Below are positions 11,592 through 24,140 of a DNA stretch of 64,000 nucleotides, piece after piece; the first letter of the stretch is position 1; every line of letters starts with the position of its first letter. The translations under genes and the position numbers were made by a program. This stretch comes from Flammulina velutipes (Eukaryota; Basidiomycota; Agaricomycetes; Agaricales; Physalacriaceae): positions 2,604,001 to 2,668,000 of the forward strand of contig CM022373.1 in assembly GCA_011800155.1 (NCBI GenBank), read 5' to 3'. A model generated the notes under the pieces. That model did no database searches. It was not told where the DNA came from and was given only the letters and a program-made list of their open reading frames with translations.

Positions 11592-12195
11592 CTTGAAACA
11601 ACACTAACGTTACGAACGGCTTCCCCTCATTTGCCCGCAGAGCTGATGGATTTCAATTGAGGGTTGTTATGTACACGCAGGCTATGCAGGCTGCTGCCTG
11701 TTGTCTGTGACAAACCGGCTGTAGAGTGTCATATTGGTAAAACAGTTTGCTGATTCATTGGTGATTCGAGCTCTACACATCGTTGCGTGAACGACACCGC
11801 TAGCCTCACTACCAAGCCTGTAAGTTAGTAACAGATAGAGTCAACCTTTCTTTCACGTGAGCGTTCCTGTGGGAGACCTCAGGTTAGGGTTTTTGTCCTT
11901 TACTTCTGGCGTTCATGATGTTTTGTTCGTTCTGCTCGAGATGGCTGTCGCTTGAACAGAAAGTAGCCATTTCTTATTGCATTATACCTTAAGACTTCCC
12001 AGGTCATGACTTCCTTTGCCAGGCGCCAAACAACACCGCATACGTCATTGCTTGGCCACGTACCAGAGGTTCAACGCCTTCGGCATCCTTTCTTCTGGCT
12101 GGGAGTCTTCTGCGGCGCACGCCACACGGATCAAACGCCTCTTTTTAAACTCGAGGCCAAATCGAGCTGTCCTCTTACTTTCGTTCTCGACTACC

Positions 12196-14211
12196 ATGGT
12201 TGGCATTCTACGCGCATGTATCCTCTTCGCACTTACTTCCCTATCTTTGGCTGCATCGGCGGACGAATGGCGGTCGCGCTCTATCTACCAAGTCAGTTTT
12301 TCGCGACAGTATGGCACTGAATTCGCCAGTTGACGGTGTTAAAGCTCTTGACGGATCGCTTCGCTATCCAGGGCGACGCAGGCGCTATATGCGATCCATC
12401 GAAAGGTTTACGATGTGGCGGCTCATGGCAAGGCGTGATAGGACACCTCGACTACATCAAAGACCTAGGGTTTGACGCCGTTTGGATTTCGCCCGTCGTT
12501 TCCAATCTAGAGGGCGGGACGAAATACGGTCAAGCGTACCATGGGTCCGTTTTGCTCAACTCGCCTGTATCAATTCACCCTCAATGTATTTTTTCAGCTA
12601 TTGGACGCGCGATATTCATAGCCTCAACTCCCACTTTGGCGATTCCGACAGCCTCAAAGAACTTTCAGCAGCACTTCACAGCCGCGGCATGTATCTCATG
12701 GTCGACGTCGTGGTCAACCAGTCCGTGATCCCGCCTATCCCCGATGTACACTCTAACTCAGATAACCTTTCTCAGCATGGCCCTCATACCCAATCAACCT
12801 GGTGGCGAAATCCAAAGCAACGCCGATTTCAATTACTCCAGCCTGACATTCCCTAACGCCGAAGACTATCATCCTTTCTGTTGGGTTGAAGATTACAACA
12901 ACCAGACGCAAGTCGAGCAGTGCACGTTGGGTGATTCGAGCGTGGCTCTAGTGGATATCGACACGGAAAATTCTAGTATCGTCGAGCAGCTCAATGACTG
13001 GATACATGGGCTTGTTGGCGACTATGCGATTGACGGAATTCGAATCGATACAGTCAAGCATGTTCGGAAGGATTTCTGGCCGGATTTTGTCGAGGCTGCG
13101 GGAGTATTCTCGATAGGCGAGGTAAGTTGACAAGTCCTTCCCTCGCTTGAGGCTAACGGAGAGCCAGATCTTGATCGGTGACGTCGATTATCTGAGTCCA
13201 TACACCCAAGTCATCGACAGTGTTCTTGATTACCCAGGATACTTTGCTCTTGTGTCAGCCTTCTCTAAGCCCGGAGGCAACTTGGCCGGGCTCATCGACA
13301 TCGCGACGCAGACACAGAACAAGTATAAGCAAGGAGCATTCATGACTGGATCTTTCCTAGAGAACCATGACAATCCCAGATTTCAATCGATGACGAATGA
13401 TTTGGCGGTTGGTCGTCTCTCTAAAACTGCTCAACCCACAACTGAATCAAATTTCATAGCTTGTTAAGAACGCGATGGCGTATTCATTCGTAACGGACGG
13501 GATTCCAATTCTCTACTACGGTACGTATCATTAATCGAAGATGATATGTGAGCTAAACCATTCTCAGGACAAGAGCAAGGCTATCGCGGCGGAAACGATC
13601 CTAATAATCGTGAAGCGTAAGTGCAATGCTCTGACATCGCGTATCTTTCGTGCTAACACGTCTCGTAGAATGTGGCTATCAGGATTTCAAACTTCGGGGA
13701 TGCCCCTCGTTGCTCACGTTCAAGGCCTCAATAAAGCGCGCAAACTCGCCATGTCCGTAAACATGGATTTCCTCACAACCCCAGTACGTATTTTGCTCGA
13801 ATTTCCTGATATTTATTGGCTAATAACGGCGCGTAGATGAAGTTCCTTCCCCAGGCCGATCCTATGGCGTTGGCCATCTCCAAACCTCCGATGCTCGCCC
13901 TTTTGACCAATGCTGGACAAGACGCTAACGGAGAGCACTCATGGAACATATCGGGAGTCTTTTCTGCGAATGAAGAAGTAGAGGACGTCTTGACCTGTAC
14001 TTCACTGCGAATGGACGGGGATGGAAATCTGGTGGTATTCAGTGATGGTGGGATGCCGAGGGTATTGCTGCCTGCGTCGAGTGGCAGCTGCCGGCCTGCA
14101 GTGTCTCAGGCGAGTGACGGAGCTGAAAAGATGGGAAGCTGGGATATGCCTCGGATAGAAACGATTGGCTTGTTGGCCGCCGCGATCTTGGCTAACTTTT
14201 GGGATTTATAG
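12196..14211 (+). CDS. Secreted alpha-amylase (GH13), probably GPI-anchored
   Basis: Nine exons (12196-12291, 12345-12544, 12598-12720, 12776-13121, 13168-13407, 13460-13520, 13568-13616, 13669-13783, 13837-14211) join in frame to 534 residues. A signal peptide (MVGILRACILFALTSLSLAASA) precedes the mature start DEWRSRSIYQ. Diagnostic GH13 motifs follow in order: LTDRFA, VWISPV, DVVVNH, the nucleophile Asp in GIRIDTVKH, the acid Glu in FSIGE, and ENHDNPRF with the third acidic residue. It hydrolyses internal alpha-1,4 bonds of starch-like glucans. The C-terminus ends in a hydrophobic tail (IGLLAAAILANF) after a small-residue region, which suggests GPI anchoring to membrane or wall, as in fungal amylases that act on cell-wall alpha-glucan. 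The C-terminal beta-sandwich domain is present (LTNAGQDANGEHSW). Confidence 0.93.
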
Positions 14212-14709
14212 GATGTCTTCCTCGACATGGACTCGTAGATATATGTAATAGACTCTGTATTATTATGACCGCTTCTCGTGTGGATTTAATGTTACTGTAG
14301 GACTTCGGAGCGCTAGAATTGAGGCAGATCTCAGCGAACGTCAGCTTTTGAACAGGATTTCGTTTAGATATATTGACATAGCAAAAATTCAGGACAATTG
14401 AAGGTACGTGGACATACTACGAGCCCTGGGAGATATCTTGAATATCTAATCACGGACAAACCTTGCCAAGGCACGAGTTTATTGTTGTTGATCAAGCGCG
14501 TGAGAAATAACCGACGCGCCTCTTGACAGCCGTCTTCCAGTACGATCGGATTCTTGTACGTTTTCCAATGTGCTCTAAATATTTCATGTCTTATTTTGGT
14601 TCTAGGCGCTAAATTACGCGTGCTCTACTTCAGAGTTTGTGTCTACCCACCAGAACAGCAATATATCTAAAGCTAGGAACACTTCTCTACCCGCAACTCC
14701 CTCTCCACG
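14212..14709. other. Intergenic region
   Basis: I see no gene. It serves as the amylase 3' flank and the upstream region of the F-box/LRR-type gene. Confidence 0.5.
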
Positions 14710-15737
14710 ATGGAAAATATTCTGCAATCGGGGACGATGCGTACCCTCATTCTCGTTCACCTTACCCAAGGCCGACGTCACCTCTCCCATATGCTCCCCC
14801 TCCTACGTGTCAACCACCTCTTGCACAGCATCACAAGTTACTACATCTACTACCACATTGCCCTCCAGCATTCATGGGACATGCAGAGATTTCTTGCTAG
14901 CGATCGAAGACAATGGCACCATGTTCGGATTTTGATACTTTATAGGCCTGTTTCTCAGCAAGTTATCCTCGACATGCTTCCCCACATGTCAAATCTTGAC
15001 TACCTACACATCACAGATATCGTGGGTGGAAATGAATGTATGGGCCGCAAGGACATCGTTCAATCTATCCGGCTATCCGAGTTGAGTTTCAAGCGGGCGG
15101 AGTGGACCGGGGCGTTGGTGACCTTTGTTGCGGCGCAGAGCAAGCTGAAGAAATTGGAGCTGGATGAAGTCGAGTTTACTTACAGCCATTCGAGGCCCAT
15201 TGATCTGCCAACGCTCAGCCAGTTCATAGGCACTACCAGTCTTCTGCCACACCTCAGCGGAATGAACGGCCTAGTCGCATTGGACGTTGTTTCATACACG
15301 TCCCTCTCTGACCTCAAATGCGGCCTTGTCCCAACCCTTCGACATCTTACCTTTTCCCGTAATCCGCCACCGGAAGACGACGTGGATGCCTTCTTTCAGC
15401 TCATCGCACTCCGATGTCCATTTCTCACTCAGCTGGTCGGAATATGCCTTCCTACCCATGATCGCACCCCAATCCACCAGGCACTCATCTATATGAAAGA
15501 CCTTGCAGTGATGGATGTCGGTTTTACACGCTGGTCGGTGACTGTGTTGTTGGGGAAAATGGTGGCGTCGGAACTGAAGATTTACGCGACTGGCCTACAG
15601 TCAGTTTCCTTTGTTCCTCTCCCTTGAAATAATGCTAATTTTATGTATCTGACAGGAACGTCGTTTTTAGAATCCCAGGGAACTCTTTCGAATGGGTTTA
15701 CAATGATAGGACAAGAAGTTGGGAGATCATTACTTGA
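14710..15737 (+). CDS. F-box/LRR-type protein of the mushroom-expanded family
   Basis: Exons 14710-15599 and 15656-15737 (56-bp intron) give 323 residues. The N-terminus has the spacing of the agaric F-box-like unit (LLRVNHLLHSI, then a Tyr-Tyr-His-Ile strand). It is followed by leucine-rich, irregular LRR-like segments (MLPHMSNLDYLHI, LKKLELDEVEF, LRHLTFSRNPP). The second exon encodes NVVFRIPGNSFEWVYNDR and ends WEIIT, which reads as a genuine family tail. F-box proteins deliver substrates to SCF ubiquitin ligases; the target is unknown. The F-box is weak, and an extra 5' exon starting near 14639 is possible. Confidence 0.65.
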
Positions 15738-17990
15738 AATTCATTGAGTTTAGATGTTTGCTACGATCTGTATCAACTGTGTATAATTTTTCTGACATAC
15801 AATGATTAAATATGTCGAATGAACATGAACAAACCTTTTTGGGTTGGTTCTATAGGGTTCTATGTCTTCGAGTCAGTGTGACAAGTTCCACGTGATGTGA
15901 ATATGTGACGGAATTTTCCTGTTTTCACGCCACCACTCTCCACCACTATGTCTACCAGCTTGTCTACCATGCGATGGATACAGCAGCTCGTCGATGCTCT
16001 ATCAAAACCTAGTTCATTTCGTTGTCGGGATAAGAACTTTATCGATGGACCAAATCCCACAGTTCATTCCTTCTTGAAATGGCATCGGTGGCGTCTCACT
16101 CAGAGTCACTACGAAACTCTCGCCCGCACTCTTCGCTCTGATCGAATAATCATATATAACGACCGCATATCTCGGTAATTGTGTGAGCTTATATCTTATC
16201 AAGGTCGTGCTCGCTGACTCGCATCGACCAGATAGTGTTTTGTGTTGATTGCGCCACAATTTCACAGCTGATGATGTGTTGAGCTCACTTTTGCAATTTT
16301 TTACACCTCAATTCCGTGGCTCTAGGTATACTCATTTGCGACGCCGTCTGATTCTGTCCGATCTGCGTTCTCTCTTCGCCCCCCTTGGTGGTCCTAGCTT
16401 TGTCCGCGATAACGCCGCCACCAGGAGTCTCTGAGTCTTCCAACTGGACCTGAACTCGGAACTCCACGATACCTGTACTTAATTGAGCACATTTTACGGA
16501 CTTGCGTCACTGCGCGCGTTAAATCCGTCTAGTAGGTAGGATTCGAGATTTACACGTTTGCCTCAAGGCGCTGAATCTTTGAGGAAGACGCCATCATCAT
16601 GGAGGCAGATGCGCCTCGTTGGCTAAGCATGCGTTAGGTCGACACCTAAGATCGAGCTGGTGGAATTTCCAAACATTAAATAACCCATCGTCGCCGAATG
16701 CCCGAGATCGCTGGGGCCGACAGTACGTTTAACTGGCGACCACCGCCACGATGTCATCGCGGTGCTATTGCTGGAGCCGACGTTGCTTTACCGACATCCC
16801 GTTGCCTACTTGAAGCATAGTAAGCTTGAACATAGATCTTGTTTTTTTATTTTGGAATGACAGCTTTTAGAATTTGGAAATTCCTTCTAGGCAACAGGGG
16901 ATTGGTGGCTGCCGATAGCCCTTGCTTGTCGAGGAGCCTTGTCCTAGTAGTAGTAGTGGCGCCAGGGAAGGTCTCGTGCAGCTGGCTGGGATCGGCGGCT
17001 TCGATATCGTTAGTGCCACTGAATGCAAGGCCTCCCAGGCCGCTATGCCTTCCTCTCGCCTCCTCCGCATATCTGCCGGACCATGGACCATGATCCCAAG
17101 ATGTCGACGTCGCTCCTACTCTACTCCCGCATTTGGTGTTCCCGAGAAATCAACGGGGATCTCACTTATTTAAATTTCGTCCTACCGCTCGTCGAAGGGA
17201 CATCAGCTGCTGGACGTTCTGGATTTTGACATATCAGACGTTCGTCGCTGACCATGAGGAACTTACACTGGGTAAGTCCGACTGTACTTTGTTCTATATC
17301 CCGTATTTATTTATGATGTTCTTGTTCTCTATAATAACAGGAGGAAGAAGTGTTAACTATTTCGAGCAACAAAGGCATTAATTGAAGCCATCGGATGCAT
17401 CTGACCATCTAGAAGGATGAATGTTCGATATAGGTGCTTACGTTACCCCGACAGCACGAGCCATAGACTCGTTCCCACTGAACGTCTGCAAGCTTCTGGA
17501 GGATTTCATACACATCCGGTCCGCTTACTCAGTTGGGAAAAGCGCAACGAGGACGTCGAAGGCGAGCTCACGGTCCAGAATGGTAATTTTGCCGTTGTGT
17601 GGACTCCGAAGAACAACCCTATCCGTCGAATTGATGGCCGATTAATTCATGAATCTCTTGATAAGATTTCTCATTTGCTTCCGCTCGTCGCACGGTCATC
17701 GTAACTCGAGTGAGGTAGTCGGATACACAGTCGGGAGAGGAAGTGAAAACGGATATGAGAACGATATCCAGGAAATGAAGAGATGGGACGAAGAAGCAAA
17801 AAGCGAGCCCTTGACGTACTCGATTGCCGAAGGGAGGATGAGGTGATGATGGACGATAAGTACCGAGGACGAACATTGTGACCTGGGCTGCTTTCGTCCC
17901 TTATTTCTCCCCCATTTTACTTCCCACCCTCTCTGGAGCTTTTGCGATACCTACTCCGCCCCCTCACTCTTTCTCAGCCTACTACGACCA
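15738..17990. other. Gene-poor 2.2-kb region
   Basis: Several open frames of 60-95 codons occur (15948-16178, 16922-17173, 17133-17381, 17417-17704), some overlapping on both strands. None shows a known motif or a convincing set of splice joins. A good intron-like segment lies at about 17272-17340 (GTAAGT..CAG). The region may hold decayed gene fragments. The interval also contains the promoter of the HMG-box gene. Confidence 0.4.
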
Positions 17991-19194
17991 ATGCCTCCCT
18001 CCCGAACTCTGTCGTCCTCTCCTACGGAAATCGTCTGGACTCTTCCGAATTCCTCTTTTGGGCAACTTGACACTGCCCCCGGCAGCACTACCACAAAACA
18101 CGCCAAGAAGAAGCCTGCTACTCACATCCCCCGTCCACCAAATGCCTTCATTCTTTTTCGCTCGTCCTTCATCAAGTCTCAACACGTATCCACCGATGTC
18201 GAGACGAACCATAGCACGCTCAGCAAAATCATTGGTATGACTTGGCAGGGCATGAAGGACGAGGAGAGGAAGGTCTGGCACGACAAGGCCCGGGTCGCGT
18301 TGGAGGAACATAGGAAAAGATTTCCCGCGTACGCTTTCAGGCCGTCCGGTGGTGGTGCCAAAGGAGGTACCCCAGACGGCGGTGGTGGAGGAGTCAAGAG
18401 ACGGAAAGTACGGGAGGTCGAACCGAAAGATACCAAACGCTGCCAGAAAATCGCGGAGCTTCTGGTAGAGGGCCTCAAGGGCGCTACGCTGGACGATGCG
18501 ATCCGCGAGTTCGACAAGACGCACGTCAAGGAGATCGTAACGCGTTTCGAGGTGCCTATCACTGAGAGCGCGTACAGGAAGAAGGAAGAAAAGAAGGCGG
18601 CACAGGATGTTAAGGTCATCGTTGTAAGTCCTCACTTCATCGTCTCGATGGCGCGTTCTTAATCGTTCTTAGGACGTCAAGAAAGAACCCACCGTTGAAG
18701 AAATGGTCGACCAACAATTGTACTATCCCGACCCGGCAAACGACTATTCGTATTGTCATACGCCAACTTCACCATATCCCAACACGCCGATTTCTTCATA
18801 TCCAACATCCCCTATCGATCACAATTCGCCAGTTGATATGACCTCGTTCCCCTGTTCCCCCTCTGCTCACAGTTCGTATCCATGCTCTCCGGCGGCAGAC
18901 AACTTCTTCAATCCTGAATTCGTTGGGTCTTGTCAGCTTCCATACCCCCCGGCGCCCTCTTACGATACGCTTTCACCGCCGTCTTACGAACTCGACGCTC
19001 CCGTTCCGGGCTTCCTGCCTCCACCAGAATCTGTTCTTGACTCATTCTTCAGCAATGCGTCTGACACGTTCACATTCGAATTTCCGGGTGCCCCCGACGG
19101 CGAGTTCCTTACAGACTTCATGGATTTTGAAATGCCCATGCCTTTAAACCCGACTTGGAACATGAACGGAGAAGGTAGTGGCCTTGCATTTTGA
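17991..19194 (+). CDS. HMG-box (MATA_HMG/SOX-type) transcription factor
   Basis: Exons 17991-18623 and 18673-19194 (49-bp intron) encode 384 residues. The HMG box spans about residues 44-120: IPRPPNAFILFRS opens helix 1, then STLSKIIGMTW, and DEERKVWHDKA with EEHRKRFP. This is the sequence-specific MATA/SOX subtype that bends DNA through minor-groove contact. A basic GGGGG-KRRK segment (~135) may be a nuclear signal. The C-terminal half is rich in Pro, Ser, Tyr and acidic residues (repeats like SPYPNTPISSYPTSP), a likely activation domain. In Agaricomycetes such proteins act in mating and fruiting development. No homeodomain or pheromone receptor genes lie nearby, so this is not a mating-type locus. 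Confidence 0.9.
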
Positions 19195-20487
19195 AGCAGT
19201 CTTTGGCTCTTCAGTACACGGTAGGTATTATCCAGCTATCCATCTATCTGGGATAGAATGTATATTTATCGATTCCATCTGTCTTTTTCTCTCATTTCCC
19301 CTCCCCTTCTCTTTATCTTGGCTCTCATCTATTACCTATCTGTTTGTTTTGATATCTTGGTTACCTCTTTGTTCAAATACTACTGTATCACTAGCGCTCC
19401 TATTATTTCGATACGTCAAGTTGTTGCAATCGAAATTTGTTTTACTCTGTGTAATCAATGGTGTGAATTGTGTACATACACGGATTCTCGAGAGCAGCGT
19501 GCTCTTCTCATCGGCCTGGCGTTATGTCTGACTTGATGGCAATTGATCTTCGGACAGTGTGAAGCGCCTTCCTTGATATAATTCGTACGCCACCGTCATG
19601 GGCAAGGTTTTACGACGTATGACTGCGGGGTTCTAATGCCCCTCAGACCCTGTGTCATCAGCATCCTAGATGTCATTAAGACTCCTTCGATAGTCGAAGG
19701 TAGCCTTGCTCTCACCCCAACACCGTGAATGAATTCAGATTTCAGAGAAGGTGTCCGCGGCCTTTATTTCTGGTGCATTCTTGACCACGTGTTTGCGGTA
19801 TACATTGCTTCATGCCGGACACTTCTTCATCCACATGGACTCCCACTCTATGTATTCCCTTCGTACCTTTCCCTTCATCCTTCTTCGTCTTCTTCTCATA
19901 ATTGACCCAGACCCTGACATTCACTCTTCTGGGTCATTCCTTCCTCATTCTATACAATGTATCACCATCGTGCATATGAAACACTGGCACAAGATAACCA
20001 GCGGTCTCCATGGCTAGGCTACTGAAGGTCGCATGACGCATAATTTTCCGTTATCCCTGTATACGAGCGCAATCAGCTTTTCAGGACAAGCGGAAGCAAA
20101 TTATGGATCCCGTAATTACCAATTAAGGGCGCGGAACCAAACTCAGGTCCCGACGGAGGCGATTGAGATGGATTCAATTGGGACAGCGGATCAACATCGC
20201 GCACATCCCGACAAGTCCCGACATTACTGAATCCATTCTCGCAAATGAAATGCGAGACCCCAAGGACGGGATACGAATATACTTCCTACCGGTGGGTCAA
20301 CAAGCTCAGTGCACACATTTCAATAAAACAGATTGGTCGTGCCACGCCGCACATTGGTCAACTTCTAAGTCTACCTCATGCAAAACTCTTCAAGAGTTGA
20401 GGTACTCAACAACTACAAGGAATAGTATTTTATTGAATATTCAGTGATGTATACGTACATCCGTCTTAGTAAACTACCAGCCATTTA
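19195..20487. other. Convergent 3' region
   Basis: It begins with the pyrimidine-rich 3' flank of the HMG gene; a 92-codon hydrophobic frame here is a by-product of T-rich DNA. Nothing else is recognised. Confidence 0.45.
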
Positions 20488-22669
20488 TCATACACTTTGA
20501 TTCCCTTCCAATACATGTTCGACGTCCTCTGCACATTCTTCCGGCTTCCTGAAAACTCTGAAAACCACACTCTCAGGAATAATCATCCTCGCATTCCACA
20601 CTCGCATCTGCAAGTCTAATTTCTTCTCTTCTACCTCCGATGTCGACATTCGGCTATTGTTCCGCGAGGGCTCTTTCCTCGAAAAGAAATACCCCGATGA
20701 TGATGACGAAGACGAAGACGAAGACGACGAGGAAGATGCTCGCGATGAAATGGACGATTCGGGATTGATTGGATGTAGTGACATGGACATGGGCTCTGGT
20801 TCAGTTGTTATTTGTGCTCCAGGTCCAAAGTAGTCGTTCCGTGTACTAGTTGGCTTCGGCGTCGGGAGGTTGCTGCTCGACGCCGTACTCCTCTTCCTAT
20901 GCACACTTCCAGCTGGAGTTTCAGACGCATAATAGGTGACCGGGGCGGAACCTGGTTGCACTTGAGCACGGATAGGCGCATTTATGGCCGTCGGATCCTC
21001 TAGCGGGATGCTACTCTCATTGTTGCTGTCCGCTTGCCGCACGAAGATCGCGAGGATCTGCTTTGGCCGTTGATTCGCGAATCTAGAAGAAAGATGAACA
21101 GGTATCCTTGGCGAAGTAACGAGCAACTGACTCGGCGTATAGTTCCATATCTTGTTCTCCTGTATCGCCGACAAGGATGAATCGTGAATGAGGGAATGCG
21201 TCGAGAACGTCTTGTACAGCGGCACGTTTGCGCGCTGCGGGCGCAGACAACAATCCACTGAATAATGAGCGACCAGCGTAAGACTTCAGCTTTATCGATC
21301 CGGGAGGTAATCGAGCCACGGTCAAAAAGTCACCCAGTACGGGAAGCAATTCGAATGGACCGTTGGACTGATGGAAATGAAATGAGAATGGCAAGGAACA
21401 AATAGCTGCTAAAAACGCACAATATAGTGGAAGCGTACACCCCTGTTCCACATCTTTGTATACCATTCCCCCATTCCTGGTATGATGAGGTCGGAGAGTT
21501 CCCTCACGAAAACGTTGTAAAACACGCTTCGTGCGCCACCAAGGACGTCGGCGTGTTTGATTGTATCATCGATGTCTGAAATGACACGGATAGGACTATG
21601 GGTGAGGGGTATTCTGGCGCTCGTTACAGGCGGTGGTCCTGGAGGGGTTTCGTCAGTCGGACTGGGTGGTGGGGATGTCGGGGGAAGTAGATACGCCTGT
21701 GCGAGGACTTCGTGCTCGAGGGAGGCCTGTCCAAACGCTATATGAAGGGCACCAGGATGTTGGCACATCTCCTCCCAGCGCACCCGGACGCGTGCTTGAA
21801 AACTGCCATCTGGTGCGGTCTGCACGTATGTGGATGCAATGGGACCGTGTGCAGTGGGATCTTCTGTGGCGTCCAGAGGCTTTGGAAAGAGCTGAATACT
21901 GATGGTGCGACCTGGGAGAACAGATGACCAGAACGGCTGCAAACGTGATTCGAAGTTCGCATGGAATTTGCGCAGGTCGTTAGATATTTTCATTCCTATG
22001 GGGGGTTCTGGACGAGGGGTAGAAGGCGAAGGTGGACGAGATAGCTCTTCAATAGAACCGTTCATTTTCTGGAATTGTTTCTCAAGCGCTGCCACTTCAG
22101 AATCTTCGGTCATATCCTCTGGTCGTGCAGGCAATTGGATGTTCTTAAGCAGCTCTTCCGTTGAAGGGCTTGGGCGCGGCGTGGCTAGGGTGTTCGGTTC
22201 ATCTTCAAGCTTGGGAAGTGCAGCAAAAGCTGTACGACGATTAAGTAAGAGACAGGAGGAGGATGGCAAATAACGCACTTTTGGCCAACCTGAGGAATGC
22301 ACGTTGGGAACGACTAGCGAGGTCTGCCGAACGATGCAGAGTAGCGAATCCCGATACATAAACGTCAAGCTCAAACGGTTCTGTTCGTCGTTTAGCAGAG
22401 CATCGCGTAGCCAATAAGTACTCACCTTCGGTCTCACCTTTGCCAGATTCATACCTCCTGGCAGCCCAGCCAGGAAACAGAGCAATCTTCTCGACGCCAG
22501 GCGTTGTCGGGTTACGTCTATTGTTTATCTTCTCTCCCGCCCATTCTTTCCATGTCTGACGATTGTCAGTACCAGCGTTGAGGGTGCGCGGGTCCTTCTG
22601 GACGACGTAGCCCTTTAAGCGACTTGAAGCAGATGACGCGAGGGATTTCCAGGACCGCATGTCGGACAT
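20488..22669 (-). CDS. APP1: APP1-type phosphatidate phosphatase (DUF2183)
   Basis: Five exons (22669-22426, 22380-22279, 22229-21421, 21367-21132, 21082-20488) join to 661 residues. The catalytic DxDxT signature is DIDDTIKHADV in the context IRVISDIDDT. It is followed by the APP1 features HYISNGPFELLPVL and FILVGDTGEQDMELYAE, and by FANQRPKQILAIFVR. These define the catalytic domain of yeast App1, a Mg-dependent phosphatidate phosphatase at actin patches and endocytic membranes. Pro/Ser-rich linkers (PSPSTPRPEPP) fit a protein bound by actin-patch SH3 domains. The C-terminal region has a poly-Ser tract (20696-20736) and an extension ending EHVLEGNQSV. All four introns are 45-53 bp. It shares a 395-bp divergent promoter with the first kinase-like gene. 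Confidence 0.92.
20696..20736 (-). repeat. Serine-codon microsatellite in APP1
   Basis: A run of GAT/GAC/GAA triplets on the plus strand reads as about 14 consecutive Ser codons on the minus strand. It is a likely length-variable tract. Confidence 0.8.
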
Positions 22670-23064
22670 TGCAGTGGTAGGAGAACCTGCGAAACTAGGC
22701 CATCGAAGAGCTGTGTATCGTCACCGTCTCAACAATTACTGATGGCGGTAACTTGACCTTATACCATCAAAGCGCGTCTTCTCTACTACTCAGAAATTCT
22801 CGTGAGCATTCCTTTCATTGGTCATACGAATGATTAAAGATGTCACCCTTCAGTGATATTTATTCCCAGTACAATGCACGCACCCCGCGAACCGGGACGA
22901 CTATATGAACGCCGTTTCTATCAAGACCGACGCGCAGTGGAAACCTAGACACCTATCTCCACCTGCATCGCTTCGGTAACGAAACACAACAAGGCCAGCG
23001 TCCTGAAAGCGAGTCTTCCAAACTCCCCGATATTTCTCAACCGACAGGAAATCCTTTGCTTCCT
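22670..23064. other. Divergent promoter of APP1 and the first kinase-like secreted gene
   Basis: No coding potential. Both genes start within 400 bp of each other on opposite strands. Confidence 0.6.
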
Positions 23065-24076
23065 ATGTTTCGAATCCGTCCTTTAGCGCTGGCCGCAGCC
23101 TTGTCACTAGTTCTTTATGCTTGTAATGCCCGGTACGTCTTTGTTGTTACGGTCGTGTCCGATTTATGACATGGCATCTGTGCAGTCCTGTGGATAGGTC
23201 GATTCAGCGGAACTTCGTCTCAATCAACAATTATTCCTACGAGGTGGCACTTCTTCCGAGTATCGACCAGGACAGCAACTCCGATATTTACGAATTTCTC
23301 AAAGACCCCAAAGCTCCTGTCGACCCTAAGACCAATTCGAGATACCATGACATTGCATTGCTGAAAGTCGTCAAGAAGCCAAGACGCACTGACGACAACT
23401 ACCACGACGACTTGAAGATGATTAAAGAGCATGTAAGCAACTTGAAGAAAGTGAGCCTTCCGTCTATTAAATAGGTGAAATTTGACGCCTTTTAGCTCGA
23501 TATGTTGGTAACTGCTGCAGCGGATCCCAAAGACGACCGATTTTATTTTTTAGTCATTCGAAACATTCGGAACGGTTACGACGGTTCAGAAGAGCTCGAG
23601 CCCTTCCATACGTGGTATTTACTCGACGAGAATATGGATATTGATGAATCGTTGTTCAAATTGCGAAACCTCGTTAAAAAGAAATTGGTCGAATTTCGCG
23701 ACAAATACAACCTGCTGTATGTCACCCTGTCGCGCATTGATGCCTGAATCTAAACCAATCTTTCAGCTATTTCGACTTCCATTTGCTTAACTTCTATGTT
23801 GATGAAAAGTTCACGTATACGATGGCCAAAAATTGGGCTCCAGAAAGGACGAAGGAAGGTAACAAACCGGAATATGGGGTGGTCAGGTTGTCGGATAACG
23901 TTGATGAGAACGCGTCCAGGGAGAAGGAGTTCTCAGAGTTAGTGGAGGACACGTTGGAGCGTGATTTTAGTCCGGAAGCGTTCATTAGCATGGCAAATGC
24001 TTTCGGTCCAACAGAACTGCCTTTGTGGCGTAAAGAACGCGAGCGAGCAGCACGAATGGGGGAAGCTAGACAGTAA
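23065..24076 (+). CDS. Secreted protein with a diverged protein-kinase-like fold (copy A of a tandem pair)
   Basis: Exons 23065-23132, 23186-23450, 23496-23716 and 23767-24076 give 287 residues. The donor of intron 2 could instead be at 23433, removing six codons. A signal peptide (FRIRPLALAAALSLVLYACNA) starts the protein. I recognise no named family, but the order of motifs resembles a shrunken kinase: a strand with Lys (IALLKVVKK), a hinge-like FYFLVIRN, then PFHTWYLLDENMD. A catalytic-loop-like YFDFHLLNFYV fits [HY]xDxxxxN with Tyr for His. The later Asp expected after the loop is lost (MAKNWAPE), so A may be inactive. The tail is charged and helical. Copy B lies 0.75 kb downstream with the same exon layout. 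Signal and family membership are clear; the kinase link is inference. Confidence 0.75.
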
Positions 24077-24140
24077 GAGTGTGTACGCATTGTGTTACTG
24101 TAGCCTTACTTGTCAATTCTTTTTGAACGGTTCTCCCCTG

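Larger units (their letters stand above)
10864..12195. other. Gene-free region between the kexin and amylase genes, rich in short palindromes
   Basis: No coding sequence is recognisable. It holds a short TAA/AAT run (10951-10963) and two palindrome clusters listed separately. A weak TATA-like TTTTTAAA (12142-12149) lies 47 bp upstream of the amylase ATG. This is probably the amylase control region, the kexin promoter being at its left end. Confidence 0.5.

Noticed and set aside
16608..16672. Possible tRNA-like stretch with an A-box match (TGGCTAAGCATG) and a TTAGGT/ACCTAA hairpin
   Set aside because: No B box and no cloverleaf with a 7-nt anticodon loop can be formed.
16839..17381. Overlapping frames of 70-85 codons suggesting a gene before the HMG locus
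   Set aside because: Frames on both strands are equally open and no join yields a protein with known features; kept only as possible gene debris.
17991..19194. Reading the HMG-box gene as a mating-type locus
   Set aside because: No homeodomain pair, pheromone precursor or STE3-type receptor is found in the neighbourhood.
19178..19536. Hydrophobic open frames after the HMG gene suggesting a membrane protein
   Set aside because: The DNA is a T-rich 3' flank that is open in two frames at once; no start context or splice structure.
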